A DNA stretch of 48,272 nt. Source: Zygophlyctis sp. KS116 (Eukaryota > Chytridiomycota). The stretch covers positions 1-48,272 of the forward strand of contig BAAFSQ010000060.1 in the NCBI GenBank assembly GCA_054661495.1, in the 5' to 3' direction. A program made the translations under genes and the position numbers. Below are positions 1 through 11,362 of this stretch, in pieces. Below the pieces are notes generated by a model. That model made no database searches, was not told where the DNA came from, and was given only the letters and a program-made list of their open reading frames with translations. The number at the start of each line of letters is the position of its first letter. Positions within the stretch are counted from its first letter, which is position 1.

Positions 1-91
1 AGAGACCATCGGCATTCAATATAATGTCTCGGAATTTAAATTTATTAAATAAATATAATTTTCCGTTGTTAAAAAAATTAAATAGCAAATC

Positions 92-1569
92 ATGAGTTTA
101 TCGAGGAATGTAATAACTGCAGGAATGAGTTCGCTGTCTAGAAAGAAAAAGCTATTATGGAAAATCCTTATCAGAACATCCGTTATAGTCGCATTGTTTC
201 AACTAACCTACCTACTTTTCGGATTTAAAAGGAATGCATTGAAAACCCAGACATGGGAAGGAACTATTCGTACCGGGAAGGCGCTAGCAGCACTACCAAC
301 CAAAAACGATACTCGCCTGCTAGCATTAAAAATACAACAACATCAAAAGATATTTAACACACTATACGGAGATGAATCGCTAATAGTAGATAAAGCTACA
401 AAGGATAAACTGATGGATACGCTTAATACTCTGGAAACTATTTATCCCATAAACAAGGACAAATTCGGCTCAATTTGGAATCTATATTCCACATTTAAAG
501 GAAGAGGAATAGTCATGACTACAGGGAAATATCATTTCAAGTAATTCATTATAAATCAATTTTTTAGATATGCGTTACACACTATAAACGTCTTGCAGAG
601 GCTGGATTGTAAATTACCAATTGAAATATTTTATAATGGCGAAGAAGATCTGACTCCAAAAATGATCAATACTTTGAAGAACAAGAATGGTGTTAAATTG
701 ATTGATGCAAAGACATTTGTTCTTACTTCAAAAGAAAATTCTATAGGAGGTTGGGCGATTAAGCCATTTGCTATGCTCATGTCTAGTTTTCAGGAATTTG
801 TTTTTCTTGATGCAGATGTTTTATTTTTTCAAAATCCAGAAAAAATGTTTGACTTTCAGTCATATCGTGAAACTGGTACGCTTTACTTTAGAGATCGCAC
901 AATTGGGGGTGGAAACGATGATCATGCCACACTCGATTATTTGTTGGTAATGGCCAAGAAAATATCTAAATACGGCCAAACTCAAAGAATTTGGAAGCGA
1001 TTATCTGCACACGAAGGGGAATCTGGGGTTATCGTGATGGACAAAAAGAAAGGTGGTCTTTTTGTTCTACTTTTGGCGACATTATTGAATATGGACCCTT
1101 TTCAACAAGATATGTATGAAGTAATTCATGGAGATAAGGAGTCATACTGGATGTCAAATGAAGCGTTAGATGTACCATATAGATGGGGTCCTGGAGCGGG
1201 TGGTACAGTCGGATATCCTAATCCAAATAATACGGATTCAATTTGCGGACAGCTTTTTCATGTTGATGAAAACTGGAAACCATTATGGCTAAATGGAGGA
1301 GTTGTCATGAATAAGCACTCTGACTATGGTAAAAATACACTGATGCCAATCACTCATTTCGCAGTTGATAGTTCATTTAAAGATATTGATTGGTAAGAAC
1401 AGTCTGATCGTAATGATCTAGGGAATGGGAAACTGATGCTCATCCGTTTTGCTTAAAGCCGTCAGATTCTGTAAAAGAAAGCGGTGAGCTTTCTAAAGAG
1501 TTTCTTGGCATAGGACAGATGATGGTCCATGAGTGGCTTTTGCTTGATTTGCCTGATATTGATCAATAA
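92..1569 (+). CDS. MNN1-type alpha-1,3-mannosyltransferase (GT71)
   Basis: Exons 92-540, 568-1392, 1422-1569 (introns 27 and 29 nt) give 473 aa. This is a type II Golgi membrane protein: a short basic cytosolic end, one TM helix at about residues 21-45, then a lumenal catalytic domain. The first splice restores a GIVMTTGKYHFKYALHTI-type block typical of the family. Catalytic signs are the DxD motif in FLDADVLFF, an ESGVIVMDKK block and GDKESYWM. The second intron replaces an early in-frame stop and adds a C-terminal WCLKP-like piece with its conserved Cys (PFCLKPS). The family adds mannose from GDP-mannose to glycoprotein glycans. Family call is firm; acceptor and linkage are inferred. Confidence 0.88.
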
Positions 1570-1664
1570 ATTAAAATAATAGATTTAATTTATGATTCAG
1601 ATATAGAAAATCAGCATCGATGCGTTAATTTACAATGTCGTTCAATCGTTCGTCTTAACGAAGT

Positions 1665-1776
1665 ATGATTAGGCTGACACATTTTGCAATAGATCGTTCA
1701 TTTATCAATCTTCGTTGGTAATCATAGATGCAGTAATATATGTAGGCAATGGGAAGGAGATAGATATTTATTCTGA
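1665..1776 (+). pseudogene. Relic of a second GT71 gene (3' end only)
   Basis: About 110 bp repeats the end of the upstream mannosyltransferase gene in diverged form. The reading THFAIDRSFINLRW matches THFAVDSSFKDIDW of the intact gene. The following splice donor falls at the same codon, a 28-nt intron (1718-1745) is still recognisable, and QWEGD follows where the intact gene has EWETD. Nothing else of the gene remains upstream, so I read it as a truncated paralogue. An alternative last exon is possible but less likely. Confidence 0.55.
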
Positions 1777-1806
1777 AATTTCGTGAAATAAGTTCCATTA
1801 TAAACC

Positions 1807-1854
1807 CTAACTAACAGCTAACATGTTAGCTAACAGCCGGTAACAGTTAGTTAG
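1807..1854. repeat. Nested inverted repeat / cruciform-forming palindrome
   Basis: CTAACTAAC (1807-1815) and its exact reverse complement GTTAGTTAG (1846-1854) flank a perfect 16-bp palindrome, AGCTAACATGTTAGCT (1816-1831). The unit TAAC recurs through the stretch. It lies in the gap between two convergent genes. It could be a terminator-like or replication-related structure, or a footprint of a lost element; no function is proven. Confidence 0.6.
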
Positions 1855-1946
1855 TGTGTAGTAAAATTTACTAACATCATTTTACGTACACTAATTATGG
1901 CCGGGTAATGGATTTCATTGATTAAAGAATTAGAAATTAAATATTA

Positions 1947-3540
1947 TTAATTATTTTCAGACATTTTGATTCCATGTATGAATGCATCCGATACATCTTC
2001 TTCATCCAAATGAACATTTGGAGTAAATGATTTCCACTTTCTTTTTGTTAAATAGAGATAGATATATTCCATAAAAATGAAAAATACAGTTCCAAATGCA
2101 GAAGATATAAATGCAATTAAAAAGACTTGCCACCTGTATGTTTCCCAAAAGCAATAATATATTCCGTTTAGAAATGACCCGGTACTTGTCCAGCCAAAAA
2201 CCATAATTGAGGAAAGAGAAAATATGCAACTAAATACTGCTGTACCTTGATGTATGTATTTATCCAAAATTGGGAAAATCCCAAGGATAACAGGCAGAAA
2301 TGAAGTTATTGTCAATAGACAAGAAATTAAAAATAGTGAGTTCACGTCATACCCTTGAAGTCCAATTATAACTATTGGAATGTTCATCAGGATAGTAATG
2401 ATGCGTGCAGCTGTGATAGAAATATCTATTCCAACCGAAATGGCAAGTGATGAAAAACAGTCAGTCAAAGCATTCTGTAAAGAGTCTACTAACGACTCAT
2501 TCATCGCAACTGCCAACAGCGTTGTAACAATGAGCATGAATTCTTGAAGATTTCCACTTGAATTTGCTATAATTTCAAAGAATGCAAAATTTGGATCACT
2601 GACATAGCCAGCCCAACTAGCCAAAAACCCTCCCGTACCAAAAACAAGAATGACAGTGACAATCATACCAAAAGCACCGGCAGCCCCTTTCTTGAGAGCT
2701 GCTTCATCTTCAGAAGACCAAACTCTTTGCCAATATGCATCATTAAATACACTTACTGCAGGAAATGATAATCCTAATGTAATTAAAGATCCCCATCCTG
2801 CCTCATTCACTGCTAAATAATCAGGTAACTCGGGTAATTCTGATGGCCTAAATCCGTAAAAAATGTACAATACGGATATTGCACTTAAAATTAATGAGAA
2901 TTTGGCTTGCCACTGATCAGTCACAATTGAGACATAAACTCCTCCTACAGATGTATAAACCATTGTAATCTAAAAGATTAAAAAAATTAAAAATACACAA
3001 AAAACTAGTGCTATAGGCACTTTTCGATCAATACCATAAAAATGCTCAAATAGCCCACCGATTGTAGTATATTCGACTGATAATGTTAATCCCACATTAA
3101 AAATAACTAGAAGAGTTGTATAAAGTTCATAAGCCCTTCCATATCTCCAGTAAACAAAATCACCAATCGATAACGCCTTGGGATGTCTGATTCTAATGGA
3201 TGATCCAAGATAAGCAATTAACAATATCGGATATCCGCAACTAAATGCATAAACCAAAAGTCCGATCCATCCTGCTCCCCCTTGAGGGCTCACAACGAAT
3301 GCACTTGGGGCGAACAAGACCCTATTATGAGCTATACAAATCTTACCATGCTCCTACAGTCGATGAGTAGAATGACCAAGCAATGTTTGATGCAGTCTGA
3401 GAATTTCTTGCTGTCAAGAAAAATTCAGTGTCCTGATCAGCCAACTGTTTGATCTTTGATGAATAACTCAATGCAACACCTCCAAAGATCAGCATTAGTA
3501 TGATACTCAACGATTGAGCTATAATCGCAATTTGAAGCAT
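1947..3540 (-). CDS. Sodium:solute symporter family transporter (DUR3-like), copy 1
   Basis: Exons 3540-3347, 3321-2997, 2969-1947 (introns 25 and 27 nt) give 513 aa. It is a polytopic plasma-membrane transporter of the SSS family. Family blocks visible are FFLTARNSQ near residue 40, STVGAWVLFAPSAF across the first splice, EYTTIGGLF, and YTSVGGVYVSIVTDQ (the GG-TDQ block of helices near the middle). The fungal branch nearest in style is urea/polyamine DUR3, but the substrate cannot be read from sequence. It is the first of three tandem family members and the most diverged, with a longer intergenic boundary downstream. Start chosen at the first ATG ahead of TM1. Confidence 0.85.
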
Positions 3541-3599
3541 CAGTAAAAAATTAAAACCTTGACCTGAAAAATACTAGTATTATAACGTATAAATTAAAA

Positions 3600-5145
3600 T
3601 TAATCATCATCCGAAACAATATTTGATGTCTGATATGAATTATATGAATGATATGGCAAAATTTGACGTTGAACTTTAACTTCAGTCGAACTCGGTCCAT
3701 CTGCACATGAGTAGAGACTCATTTCAATTAAAACACTTAGTCCCACCCCAACAAGTGAAGATATAAGAGCAATTACAAATGGCTCCCAAGAGTAATCATC
3801 AAACAATACTCTGAATATCCCATTTGCGAATTCACCAGTTGTAACATATCCAAATAAAAAAACAGAAAACAAAGAAAATGCACAGCCCAATAATACAGAT
3901 GAACCAGTGATATAATCTTCAAACTGAGGCACTAATCCTAACAGAACAGGGAGTACTGATGTTATTGTAAGAATATTTGCAATCAAAATGAGTTCAGTGA
4001 TTTCCAATTCAAGGAGTCCAAGCAGCATTAAAGGAATATGCAAAAAAATAGAAATAATTCGGGTTGAAACAAGAGACTCTTTGAATCCAAATGAAGAGCA
4101 TAGTGATATGAATGATCCTGTTAATGAGTGTTGAAAAGAGCTAATTAATCCTTGACTTATGGAAACACCTAAAAGCATTACACAAATCTGAATGCTTTCT
4201 GGAGCGTAACGAAAGATTTCAACAAAACAAACTCTTCGATCAGGAACTAAGCCTTTTGCGAAGCCTAAATAACCAATTGCACCAATGGTAAAAATAATAA
4301 CCAGAGTCAATATTGTACTCACCCATGCGCCCACTCTGAGATCTTGCCTGCTTTTTGCTGCAAATGCTCTTTGCCAAATCCCATCAGTAAAAACAAATAA
4401 AGAATGATAAGAAACCAGCATTACAATAATCGTTGAAACTGCATGATGTGTGACGTTGATTGGTTCTAATGGTTTAGATTGAGACTCTATAGCAAAATAT
4501 GCATATATTGTAATAATTAACAGCATAGCAATACTTAGCATCATCTGAAACTGATTGATTATTATTGAAACGTATAGACCTCCACTTGTTGAGACCAAAA
4601 GAGTACTAAGGCCTATGCACAAAACAGCAAAAACACTGCTGGAATCAAAAAAGTCAAACAACTTTCCTAATGCAGTATACTCAGCTACTAGTCCGATTCC
4701 TAACTTTTAGCCCCTATTAAGTACCTGTTATAAAAATGGTGACAAAGTAAATGTAACATGCAGCGGCCTCTCCAAACCTTGATCCAACAAATTCCGTTAG
4801 AGATTTGACTAGAGGATATTTAGTTTTCATGATATCTGCAAGATAAGCGATCAATAAAATAGGATAAGATGCAGCTAAGGCATAGAAAATGAGAATAATC
4901 AATCCTGAAGAACCATTGTCGGGATCACCGGCCATTTTGGATGGAAGGAAAAGAATCCATGATCCAATAGATGTTGTTAAGAAGGCAAATGCAATGCTCC
5001 ACCATGGCAGTGAGTTTCTGGCAGTCCAGAACCAGTCCACAGAGCCAGATAATCTATTGTATGATTGAAGTCTGGACAGATAAACTCCTAATATTCCAAA
5101 AAGAAAAGCAACAAAGATGCTGATTGCATTTGCAGCTACAGTCAT
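3600..5145 (-). CDS. Sodium:solute symporter family transporter (DUR3-like), copy 2
   Basis: Exons 5145-4725 and 4699-3600 (25-nt intron) give 506 aa. It is a polytopic SSS transporter with FWTARNSLPWWSIAFAF, GSWILFLPSKM, LVAEYTALGKLF and STSGGLYVSIIINQ in the family order. The splice was fixed by aligning the junction with copies 1 and 3, which keeps helix length constant. Its last third (about 3690-4030) is nearly identical at DNA level to copy 3, while its first exon is much more diverged. That points to local gene conversion. Substrate unknown; probably a small polar solute driven by Na+ or H+. Confidence 0.85.
3690..4035 (-). repeat. Near-identical tract shared by symporter copies 2 and 3 (left arm)
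   Basis: This stretch of copy 2 matches about 5358-5703 in copy 3, with only scattered substitutions by eye. The upstream coding parts of the two genes are clearly diverged. It covers the last helices and the C-terminal cytosolic tail. It is a coding repeat, best explained by gene conversion between tandem paralogues. Confidence 0.75.
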
Positions 5146-5277
5146 TAGTTATTGGATTAAAATTTGAATTGCTCAGGAGAAAATCGCAGATCTTTCAAAT
5201 TTGACTGCAGATTTTGATCAGTCACTTTAAGTTTATAATGAATTATGTCATGCAACCTTATATGTATTCTACTAATT

Positions 5278-6817
5278 CTACCTGGTTACGTAGGACATAT
5301 CCATGTATTGGTATGAATGATGAGGTAAAATATCACGCTTCCCTTTAAGTTCAGTCGTGCTCAGTCCATCTGCACATGAGTAAAGACTCATTTCGATTAA
5401 AACACATAGTCCAACCCCAACAAGTGAAGACAGAAGAGCAATTACAAATGGCTCCCAAGAGTAATCATCAAACAATACACTGAATATCCCATTTGCAAAT
5501 CCACCAGTCGTAACATATCCAAATAAAAAAACAGAAAACAATGAAAATGCACAGCCCAATAATACAGATGAACCAGTGATATAATCTTCAAACTGAGGCA
5601 CTAATCCTAATAGAACAGGGAGTACTGATGTTATTGTAAGAATATTGGCAATTAAATAGATTTCAGTGATTTCCAATTCAAGGAGTCCAATCAACATTAG
5701 AGGAATATGCAAAAAAACAGAAATGACTCTGGTAGAAACTAGAGATTCTTTATTGCCTAGAGAAGTGTAAAAAGACACGGCCACTCCAGTCAATGAATGC
5801 TGCAGAGAACTTATTAGTCCTTGACTAATGAAAGCACCTAGTATCATTAGACATATACGAGACCATTGCGGAGAATCTAAAAATATTCCAATAAAAGAAA
5901 TATTCGGATCATGCACAATTCCATTTGAATAACCTATACAGCCCATTGCACCAATACTAAAAATAATAATCACTGCCAATATTGTCCCAAAGATGGACCC
6001 TACTTGAAGTGCATGTCTACTTTCAGCAGCAAATACTCTTTGCCACATAGCTTCAGTGAATACAAATAAAGATTGATAAGATACAAGCATTGCAATGATT
6101 TTTGAAAATCCAAGGGAAGTTAAGTTGAAGTGATCAGATGTTTTAGTACTCATTTTAAGGTCTGAAATCGATCCAACATATACACAAAGAATAATAATTA
6201 AGATGAGATTAATAATTGTCCTATACTTATTTAGAAATAATGAAATTGATAGTCCACCGATTGTAATATATGCAAGAGTAATGCAACCGATACCAAATAA
6301 AGGAACCGCACGAGAAGTATTAAAAAAATAAAAGAGCTTCCCTATCGCAGTATATTCAGCTACCAATACAATTGCTAAAGTTAACAAGAAAAATCTTACC
6401 ATTACTTATAAAACATACGCATGCTATATAGTTGGCCGCAACATTTCCAAACCTTTGAACCGCATAATCTGTCAATGATCTTACTGTTGGATATCGTTTT
6501 ACCATAAGTCCTCCAATAAATCCAATCATTAATATCGGATAAGATGCACCGATAGCGTACATCATCAGAATGATTGGCGCAGATCCTAGATCAGAATCGT
6601 TAGCATACTTTGATGGAAGGAAAAAAATCCATGATCCAGTTGAAGCAGATACAAATGCAAATGCCATGCTCCACCAAGACTGAGAATTTCTTGCAGTCAA
6701 GAACCAATCAAGTGAATATGGTGATCTATTACAAGATTGAAGTGTGGACAAATATATCCCTAATGCTCCAAATAGTATTACACCCATGATGCTGATCACA
6801 ATATCCGCTTCGATCAT
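5278..6817 (-). CDS. Sodium:solute symporter family transporter (DUR3-like), copy 3
   Basis: Exons 6817-6400 and 6374-5278 (25-nt intron) give 504 aa. It has the same intron position and motifs as copy 2: FLTARNSQSWWSMAFAF, GSWIFFLPSKY, LVAEYTAIGKLF and YITIGGLSISLFLNKY. The block that reads TDQ in copy 1 reads LNKY here, so ion or substrate handling may differ. Its 3' third shares a near-identical tract with copy 2. It lies in the same-strand run of transporters, 132 bp before copy 2 starts. Confidence 0.85.
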
Positions 6818-6913
6818 CTTTGCTCAGTAGTATGCAAATTATAAACACGTTTTTAGTTCTTTCGGCACGATTAAGCGCTCAAATTTAGTGCTATGAAATC
6901 ATCAAAGTATATT

Positions 6914-8611
6914 CTATTTAAAATCTGGCAGTATGGTAGATTCTGAAATATTGGATCCCAAGTCTCTCTCTGGAATCGAAGTAGAATAATTAGAGTCGGA
7001 TTTTTTATGCTGGGGCTTCCAAGTCGATTGAATGCAAAAGAAGGGTCTGAGATATTTCTGGTCAACCTTTACCAGCCAATTGGTAATTTCGCGCTCTCCA
7101 CGCAAGGTATTTAAAGTCTTGCGACTAAATAATGGATCATCATCTGCATGATCTGTAGATGAAGAAATTGAGAATCTTTTCTCTTGATCTGCTTCCAAGT
7201 CTGAACTTTCAGAGTCTGAAGAGAAATCAAAATCCCCAGTAGTTGATTTCCGCCTTGTATTCTTTTCAGATAAAGGAATATTCAAGTAATTTAGCATGAA
7301 TCTTGTAGTTCCTCCCAATAGAACTATGGTAAATACACATACAACAAGGGTCGTAGTTCTAATAGGCATGGAAGAAGGTCCTTTAACTTCAACACTTAGA
7401 GCAAAAGCAATAGCTCCTCGTAGACCAGCCCACCAGAGCATTATTTGATGATTTTTTGGAATATTTTCATGGGTATCACCATTTATTTTGGTAGATAAGA
7501 AATTTAGAAATTTTGCTAGTGGTACAGTTGATGCATACCGTGCTACTAATACAAAAATCTATAATTAATTCTTTTTAAAATTACAAGAGTAAAAAAGCAA
7601 AGTCCAAAATAGTACTTTCCATCAATAGCAAACAAGTTGATTCCTAGATAAATGAATACAAAGTTTTCTCCTAGTTGAGACAATACTCTAAACATATATT
7701 TAGTAGTTCTTTTTGTTTTTAGTGACATGTTTGGATAGCAATAATGCTTTAAAGTCATTCCACAAAATAGTAAAGAAACGATTCCTGAAATTTGAAAAGC
7801 ATTTGAAAACAAGTACGAAAAATAAGCCATTACAGAAATCAAACAAGATTCTAATGAAGGAAATAATCGTAATTGCAAATGTTTTAGCATTAATGATGCA
7901 ATTAATGCAATTACTATTCCTACAACCACTAAAACTATCAATCTAAAGATTTACCTGAACTTAGGAACATGACAAAGAAATGAGCTATCCCATAAATTAC
8001 AGATGTAATGGAGATTCCACTCATTGTCTGTAATGATTGAAACAAGACTATTGCAACTGAATCATTTAAAATTGATTCACCAAAAATAATTGCATATAAT
8101 TTCTCGTCAACTCCAGCCTGATTAAAAATAGAGAGAACCGTTACGGGATCTAAAGTTTAGAAAATTAATTACCTGTTGAGGATAAAATCGCACCAAATGT
8201 TAAGCATTCCAAGTACGTCATTGATAGTCCATGCATCCCGGTTAACGCGATTACGTAAACTAGATTACCAATGACAAATGTTGAAATAAAAGTCCCAAGA
8301 AATGCAAACGTAAGAATTGGTCCGATATTCTTAAAAAACTGATTCGTGTTCAAGTCATATCCGCAATTTAGGATGATTGGAGGTAGAATGAGATAGAAAA
8401 AGTAATTATCATCAAACTTTAGGATTTGCTTTACTTGTTCGAAATTTGATACAAACGCACCAATCACCGCACCAAGGATTATTGATACTACGGATTCATG
8501 AATGACTTGAATATTTTTCAGTTGTAAGAAATATGAAATCAGTAATATGATGAGCAATAATGATGTTTGGACAAGTATCGCAAAGGATGCAACATTGTTT
8601 GCGTCTTCCAT
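6914..8611 (-). CDS. Na+/H+ exchanger (CPA1/NHE family)
   Basis: Exons 8611-8173, 8149-7969, 7942-7585, 7558-6914 give 540 aa. It is a membrane exchanger of Na+ (or K+) for H+ on plasma or endosomal membrane. The sequence shows about 12 TM segments, [13 protein letters not shown], the core [12 protein letters not shown] (ND/TDP region), the [15 protein letters not shown] block with its essential Asp pair, and [16 protein letters not shown] 23-nt intron splits SSTDPVTV. The splice at 7943-7968 is the least certain: the donor that keeps helix length (GTTCCT) is weak and a GTAAAT lies inside it. The C-terminal tail is short, about 110 aa, acidic and Ser-rich. Confidence 0.88.
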
Positions 8612-8619
8612 TCTGCCAC

Positions 8620-8648
8620 TTTCGCGTTCGCGTCACGCAAGTTTCGCG
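8620..8648. promoter_or_regulatory. Cluster of TTTCGCG/CGCGAAA boxes upstream of the exchanger
   Basis: TTTCGCG at 8620-8626, TTCGCG at 8627-8632 and TTTCGCG at 8642-8648 lie within 40 bp of the exchanger start codon. CGCGAAA resembles the core bound by E2F or fungal SBF-type G1/S regulators. Three copies in an otherwise AT-rich 56-bp gap are unlikely by chance. Role in cell-cycle control is inferred. Confidence 0.4.
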
Positions 8649-8667
8649 TCTCACAAAAACTAGAATT

Positions 8668-10811
8668 TTATTCTAAATAGCTACATTCCTCTAGGAATTC
8701 AGATCCTAAAAGTCCAGCTTCTAAAAAGGAATCGATAGCATCCTGAATTTTTCTAAAGAAATTCTGAGGTCCCAATAATGAATAAATCCCAGAATGACGA
8801 AACATTGGTTTGCAAGTTTCACGTAATTTTACAAAACATACAGAGATTCCTCTATCGATGTAGGACTGTACAACTTCCAACATAATCTGAGTTGCACTAA
8901 TTTTAAAATATATATAAATTACGTAGCATCAATATCCGTTACAGCAGCCATATCAAAAATTATTACTTTTAGTTCTTTATGTCCCAAATCTTCTGAAATT
9001 ACTATTGGCTCTTCCCCAGGATGAATTGACAAATCTCCAAAAACTTCAATTCGTTTTAAACGTTCCTTTAATTGACCAGAATTGCCAAAAAATAAACCTT
9101 CTTCTATACGTATGATTAAAAGAGAATCTAGAGGCTCGACAGATGGTCCTTCTTGAATTGATCTATACTTTGCTTTAAAAGATCCAGTTGCAGGATTTAT
9201 AACCAGGGTCTGTCCCAGTATTGCTAATCTAGTCTTGGTTGTATGTTGAACAACTAAAAGTAGTGAAATTCCAACACTGATGAGAGTTCCTGATTCAATT
9301 GAAATAAAAACAGTTGAGAGAAACGTTAAACATAAAAGTCCTAAATCTGTCCACGCACAAAGTCGAACAATAAACCATACATCATGTAATTCGACCAAAT
9401 TTGCTGCAGCAGCTACAATGATACTAGAACAAACAGATTTTGGAAGAAATTCAAAGAGTGGTAAAAACCAAAGAGACACAATAAACACAATCAAACCAGT
9501 AATTCCACCAGCTAATTGTGATTTAGCACCAGAAGCATCATTTACAGCTGAACGACCTAATGACCCAAAAGCAGGATATCCTCCAAAAAAAGAAGAAATT
9601 ATATTTGCAGTCCCGATAGCTACCAGTTCTCTATTTGGTGAAACTGGATAATTATATTTTGAAGAAAATATTTTAGCAGCTGCAATAGATTCTACAAACC
9701 CAATTACCGAAATTAAAATTGAAGATAGAGTCAGAAACTTGATTGAATCCATACTTATTGGCGGCATACGAGGATAAATATAAGAAAACGATGGATTCAC
9801 CTTGTTTATAATATCAACACCTTGTAAATCCCATCTAAACATCCAACATAGAATTGTAGAAACCAATACTAAAACCAGTATATCAGGAAAGAATGAGATC
9901 CGAGACTTATTCTTAAATTTTGATTTTACCATCTTAAAACCAAAAAGATAGGTTATTGAGAAAATTGAGATTAGAATGGTTAAGAAATGACATTCCCCCA
10001 GTCTATGTAAAGTATTTAAAAGCTTTGAAACAGGAGATTCACCATCTCCTGCATTAGAAGCATTTGGAATCCCTAATAACGTATCTGCCATATCAATCAT
10101 TACAACACACGCAACAGCGAGTACAAAACCTCTTAAAAGAGCTCTTGAAAGTACGGAATCCAAAAATCCAAGTCTAAAAAACCCAAGAAGAAATGTAAAT
10201 ACACCAACCATTAAACACATTAGAGTAGCGATCCCAATTCTTTCTGAAATATCCACTTGCACTAAATCAGATTTATTCTTCCAAGCAAACCATTCCTTGA
10301 GTGATGCACCTACTAATATAGAAACTAAAGCTTCCGGACCCATTGCCAAATGCTTTGATGTACCGAGTAAAGTATATAATATTAACGGAATCAGAGCCGT
10401 GTACAGTCCATGGATCGGCGGAATTCTAACCAGCGCCTGTGCATACGATAATCCCTAAAACTCTTGAGTTATATTTCGTACCTGTGGAATAATTAAGAAT
10501 GCTACTGAACAACCGGCAATCACATCTTGTTTAAAGTCAGAATGAAACTTGTACTTTGGAGCCCATGATAGAACTGGAATATAATATCTTGTCCGAATCA
10601 GAAAATATTTCTTTATAGAATCCCATTTATAGCTATAATTGGCATCTAAATCATTTGAATCAGGCTTAAATTGACCAATCAATGGAGAGCTTTCAGAATT
10701 TCCTTCTAAACGACTGTACGGAGACTCTATTAGACCAAATACATTTGAATGATTGGAATGTTGGGGAGATGAAGGCTCAGAATCAATAATTGTCTGCGGG
10801 GCTTGAGACAT
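8668..10811 (-). CDS. SulP-family anion (sulfate) transporter with STAS domain
   Basis: Exons 10811-10482, 10454-8923, 8896-8668 (introns 27 and 26 nt) give 696 aa. It is a plasma-membrane anion transporter, most likely for sulfate. A Ser-rich cytosolic N-terminus of about 90 aa leads into the SulP signature, restored by the first splice (IIPQGLSYAQALVRIPPIHGLY). About 10-12 TM segments follow, then a C-terminal STAS domain, whose DMAAVTDIDATAT loop is split by the second intron. The start is the first ATG in frame; the longer open frame upstream begins at TTG. That ATG is 4 bp from the start codon of the divergent hotdog gene. Confidence 0.9.
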
Positions 10812-10815
10812 TTTT

Positions 10816-11337
10816 ATGATCAAAATTCTGCCAATCTATAATTTCTTGTCTAGAATTCCATTGGGAAAATGGATATTTTCATGTTTGGTATCTCTCTTTA
10901 GTCCATATACCGGTAAGAATTTATTATAAATTTTAGGATCTATTGGTTTTTATGTAAAGGAATTATCTTCAAATTCATGTTGTCTCTCAATGCGTGATTC
11001 TTACTGGGTTAGAAATCCATTCAAATCTATTCATGCTGCTGCATTAATTAATTTAGGAGAAGCTTGTACTGGTCTTGCAATGTTATCATGGATAGAATCA
11101 AAAAATAATTCTTACAAGGGTATAGTTACAAAGATTGAAGCTACATATTTCAAAAAGGCCCGTGGGACTATTAGAGCTGATACAAATTTACTAAATTTAC
11201 AAAATATTGTAAGGGATGGAAATGATGATTTTGATATTCCAGTTAAAGCATTATTAACAGATTCAACAGATACTGTAGTTGGCAATGTAATTGTATATTG
11301 GACTCTAAGATGTGTTAAATCAGTAAAGGCTGATTAA
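10816..11337 (+). CDS. Hotdog-fold thioesterase-like protein (DUF4442 type)
   Basis: Exons 10816-10912 and 10937-11337 (24-nt intron) give 165 aa. The joined reading SPYTGSIGFYVKELSSN followed by MRDSYWVRNPFKSIHA and NLGEACTGLAML matches the DUF4442 branch of the hotdog superfamily. The GEACTGLAM helix and KKARGTI strand are typical. These proteins are predicted acyl-CoA thioesterases, but no specific substrate is known. The start ATG lies only 4 bp from that of the divergent SulP gene, so both 5' UTRs must overlap the neighbour's coding sequence. Confidence 0.75.
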
Positions 11338-11362
11338 CTTTTCACGCGAAATTGGCCGTAAC

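Larger units (their letters stand above)
1570..1946. other. Longest gene-free stretch, with GT71 relic and palindrome
   Basis: 377 bp separate the GT71 stop from the tail-to-tail symporter gene. It holds the GT71 relic (1665-1776) and a nested inverted repeat (1807-1854). I see no other open frame, RNA gene or transposon end here. It is one of only two intergenic stretches over 300 bp in the window. Confidence 0.7.

Noticed and set aside
1801-1815. Telomere repeat (CCCTAA)
   Set aside because: Only one CCCTAA unit is seen; the rest is TAAC palindrome.
9280-9651. 123-aa plus-strand frame inside the SulP gene
   Set aside because: It is antisense to conserved SulP helices and has no family features.
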